Below are positions 18,732-20,158 of a stretch of DNA of 20,158 nt, piece after piece. Under the pieces are notes generated by a model. The model made no database searches. It had not been told where the DNA came from and was given only the letters and a program-made list of their open reading frames with translations. Each line of letters begins with the position of its first letter. The stretch's first letter is position 1. Source of the DNA: a virus; IMG/VR virus record IMGVR_UViG_3300021185_000055, positions 1-20,158 of that record; one strand, written 5' to 3'. A program made the position numbers and the translations under genes.

Positions 18732-20158
18732 TCTAGTTTCATGTCTCCATAAAATATAGCATCGTAGTTATCTACAAGGTTTTTAATTCGGGTGAGTTTG
18801 CTTAGTGCATCCTCATCCTTTAGTATGTCTGACAGGTCTCCTTTAATATCTAAGAAGTCCATAACTTCTTTTACTTTCTCATCATTCTTTAAAGAAAGAA
18901 CACGAACCATTTCTAGAGTACGTGGTAATTCACCAGTCTTCATAATTTGACTAGTCTTTTTCTTTGCTTCAGCTATTATCTTACTTACAAGTGCTTGTCT
19001 TTGTTTAGTGCTTAAACCCTTAGACCCTGATTCAAAAAAGTTTGGGTTCTTATCTAAGTATTTCCTAGCTGTAGTCTCTAGTATAGGAGCAACAAGTCCC
19101 TCCATATAATTCTTTACTTCAGCTGGTCCATCAAAGCTTATATTTCTCCAACTAGACATACCTGCAGTGTTTAACATAGCTTCCATCATATTAGGTTCTC
19201 TTGAACCTCTAACACCAAGTAGTTGTTTACCTATATCAATCTCTTGATCAAAACCTCTAGTAGCTGTAGCTCTTCTATCTAAGTCCTGAACTCCACCCAA
19301 TTTACCGAAGAGATTATTTATATATTTAGTGCCTTGATTAAATGATTCTGATCCTTGTTTAAGATCTGGCATCATGTTGCTATCAGTAACTAAACCAACT
19401 AAATTATTTACAGGATCTAAAGGTCGTGTAACACCTTGAGATATCCTACTTGCGGGTGGGCCTAATAGTTTAAACCCTATGTCTAAGGTTTTATCAAGAC
19501 CTTCTTTATCGCCACTAGTAACAGATCCCCAAAGATTATTAAGGTATACCCACAAACTCTTATCAAAGTCTTTAAGGTCACGTAAAGATTGTCCACCTAA
19601 TTGTCTACCTAACTCAATCCAAAGATCTCCAGGCACTTTATCAGGATTAAATTCTGTAACCAAGTCTTTTACATTACTACCATCTAAACCATGAGCCATT
19701 ATTTGACTACCAAGTCTTATAGTAGAACCTGGCCAATCAAATGTACGATCCTCTATAGACCCATCATTATTTCTCTCTTGATTCCAAGCAAGTCCTTGTT
19801 TAATTCTTTCATCTGCACCTAAAAAACCTGCTTGTTTCATCCCATGTACACCTAGTGCAACAGTAGACCAACCAACAATCATTTTAGCTAAAGCTTCAGA
19901 TCCCTCTTGAGTTACAAAATCTGCTTTTTGTCCAGGAACTATCTTTCTAACTGCAAACCTAAAAGCATTTACACCTGTCAGATCAGCAGCTGTAGCAACA
20001 ACAGTATTGAAGAAGCTACCAAAAGGTACAATGTAACCGAACAAGCTTTTGTTTGTAACCCGCTCAACACCCCTAGCCATAGTTCTAAAAAAATTACCTC
20101 TCTGTCGTTCTAACGTTGACCAATTTACAGAAGCAGTTTCACGCATAGTTCTAAATGC
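18728..20158 (-). CDS. C-terminal part of a large leftward gene, probably a virion protein (partial)
   Basis: The frame runs open through the right window edge with no stop upstream of the first visible Met (20146), so at least 476 residues of a longer protein are present. The first visible 110 residues have amphipathic or weakly hydrophobic stretches (SLFGYIVPFGSFFNTVVATA, MIVGWSTVALGVHGM). The rest is helical and rich in Asp, Lys, Gly and Leu, with little Cys. Size, helicity and the opposite strand relative to replication genes fit an internal or ejection-type virion protein at the end of a late operon, but I recognise no motif. The stop codon overlaps the stop of the rightward gene (TTAA, 18728-18731). 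Confidence 0.6.
   Translation of the reverse strand, partial: AFRTMRETASVNWSTLERQRGNFFRTMARGVERVTNKSLFGYIVPFGSFFNTVVATAADLTGVNAFRFAVRKIVPGQKADFVTQEGSEALAKMIVGWSTVALGVHGMKQAGFLGADERIKQGLAWNQERNNDGSIEDRTFDWPGSTIRLGSQIMAHGLDGSNVKDLVTEFNPDKVPGDLWIELGRQLGGQSLRDLKDFDKSLWVYLNNLWGSVTSGDKEGLDKTLDIGFKLLGPPASRISQGVTRPLDPVNNLVGLVTDSNMMPDLKQGSESFNQGTKYINNLFGKLGGVQDLDRRATATRGFDQEIDIGKQLLGVRGSREPNMMEAMLNTAGMSSWRNISFDGPAEVKNYMEGLVAPILETTARKYLDKNPNFFESGSKGLSTKQRQALVSKIIAEAKKKTSQIMKTGELPRTLEMVRVLSLKNDEKVKEVMDFLDIKGDLSDILKDEDALSKLTRIKNLVDNYDAIFYGDMKLD

Noticed and set aside
18729-20158. Rightward ORFs inside the leftward virion gene (19479-19694, 19907-20113)
   Set aside because: They are antisense shadows of the long leftward frame with no ribosome binding sites.

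Overview
The window looks like the left 20 kb of a podovirus-like tailed phage (Caudoviricetes) infecting a bacterium, probably a marine one. It carries a T7-type replication set: fused primase-helicase, family A DNA polymerase, a gp2.5-like ssDNA-binding protein, a RecB/Cas4-like nuclease and a small PD-(D/E)XK endonuclease. It also carries nucleotide-metabolism genes: ThyX, MazG, an adenosylcobalamin-dependent class II ribonucleotide reductase and a glutaredoxin. The combination of B12-dependent RNR, thyX, no phage RNA polymerase in view and a leftward structural arm recalls marine roseophage SIO1 and the cobavirus group (Zobellviridae). That placement is from memory and was not tested by a search. 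The DNA is AT-rich, most strongly at the left end.

Layout. 1-813 holds no supported gene. It has C-tracts that form a G-quadruplex motif on the minus strand, repeated dyads of the form GTTATA-N-TATAAC, direct repeats, and a good sigma70-type promoter for the first gene. 814-2241 has two separate early genes, each followed by its own terminator; between them lies a structured leader with an 18-codon ORF whose ribosome binding site can pair with upstream sequence. 2271-6247 is a tight rightward cluster of small membrane or unknown proteins, a 559-residue acidic Cys-rich protein and a cytoplasmic metallopeptidase. 6248-6382 is a 135-base gap holding an 11-bp repeat array in two opposed pairs. 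6383-8132 has a tyrosine recombinase, an HNH endonuclease and a small unknown gene. 8132-13418 carries thyX, small genes, primase-helicase, polymerase and SSB, and ends in a textbook terminator. 13486-18731 carries the nucleases, MazG, class II RNR, glutaredoxin and small conserved phage genes. 18728-20158 is the C-terminal part of a large leftward gene, probably a virion protein; it converges on the rightward operon with overlapping stop codons.

How it works together. Host RNA polymerase probably starts at the left promoters, because no phage RNA polymerase is seen. The early genes and metallopeptidase cluster would act on the host. ThyX, RNR, glutaredoxin and MazG would supply and clean the dNTP pool, and the replisome proteins copy the genome while the nucleases process or recycle DNA. 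The integrase and adjacent repeats suggest an ability to integrate, yet no repressor is seen and the polymerase has Tyr at the position that correlates with lytic phages.

The items most worth following up are the structured leader around the 18-codon ORF, the G-quadruplex and dyad-rich left end, the repeat array beside the integrase, the metallopeptidase with its Cys-rich acidic partner, the Cys insertion in ThyX, and the leftward terminator embedded inside the last rightward gene.
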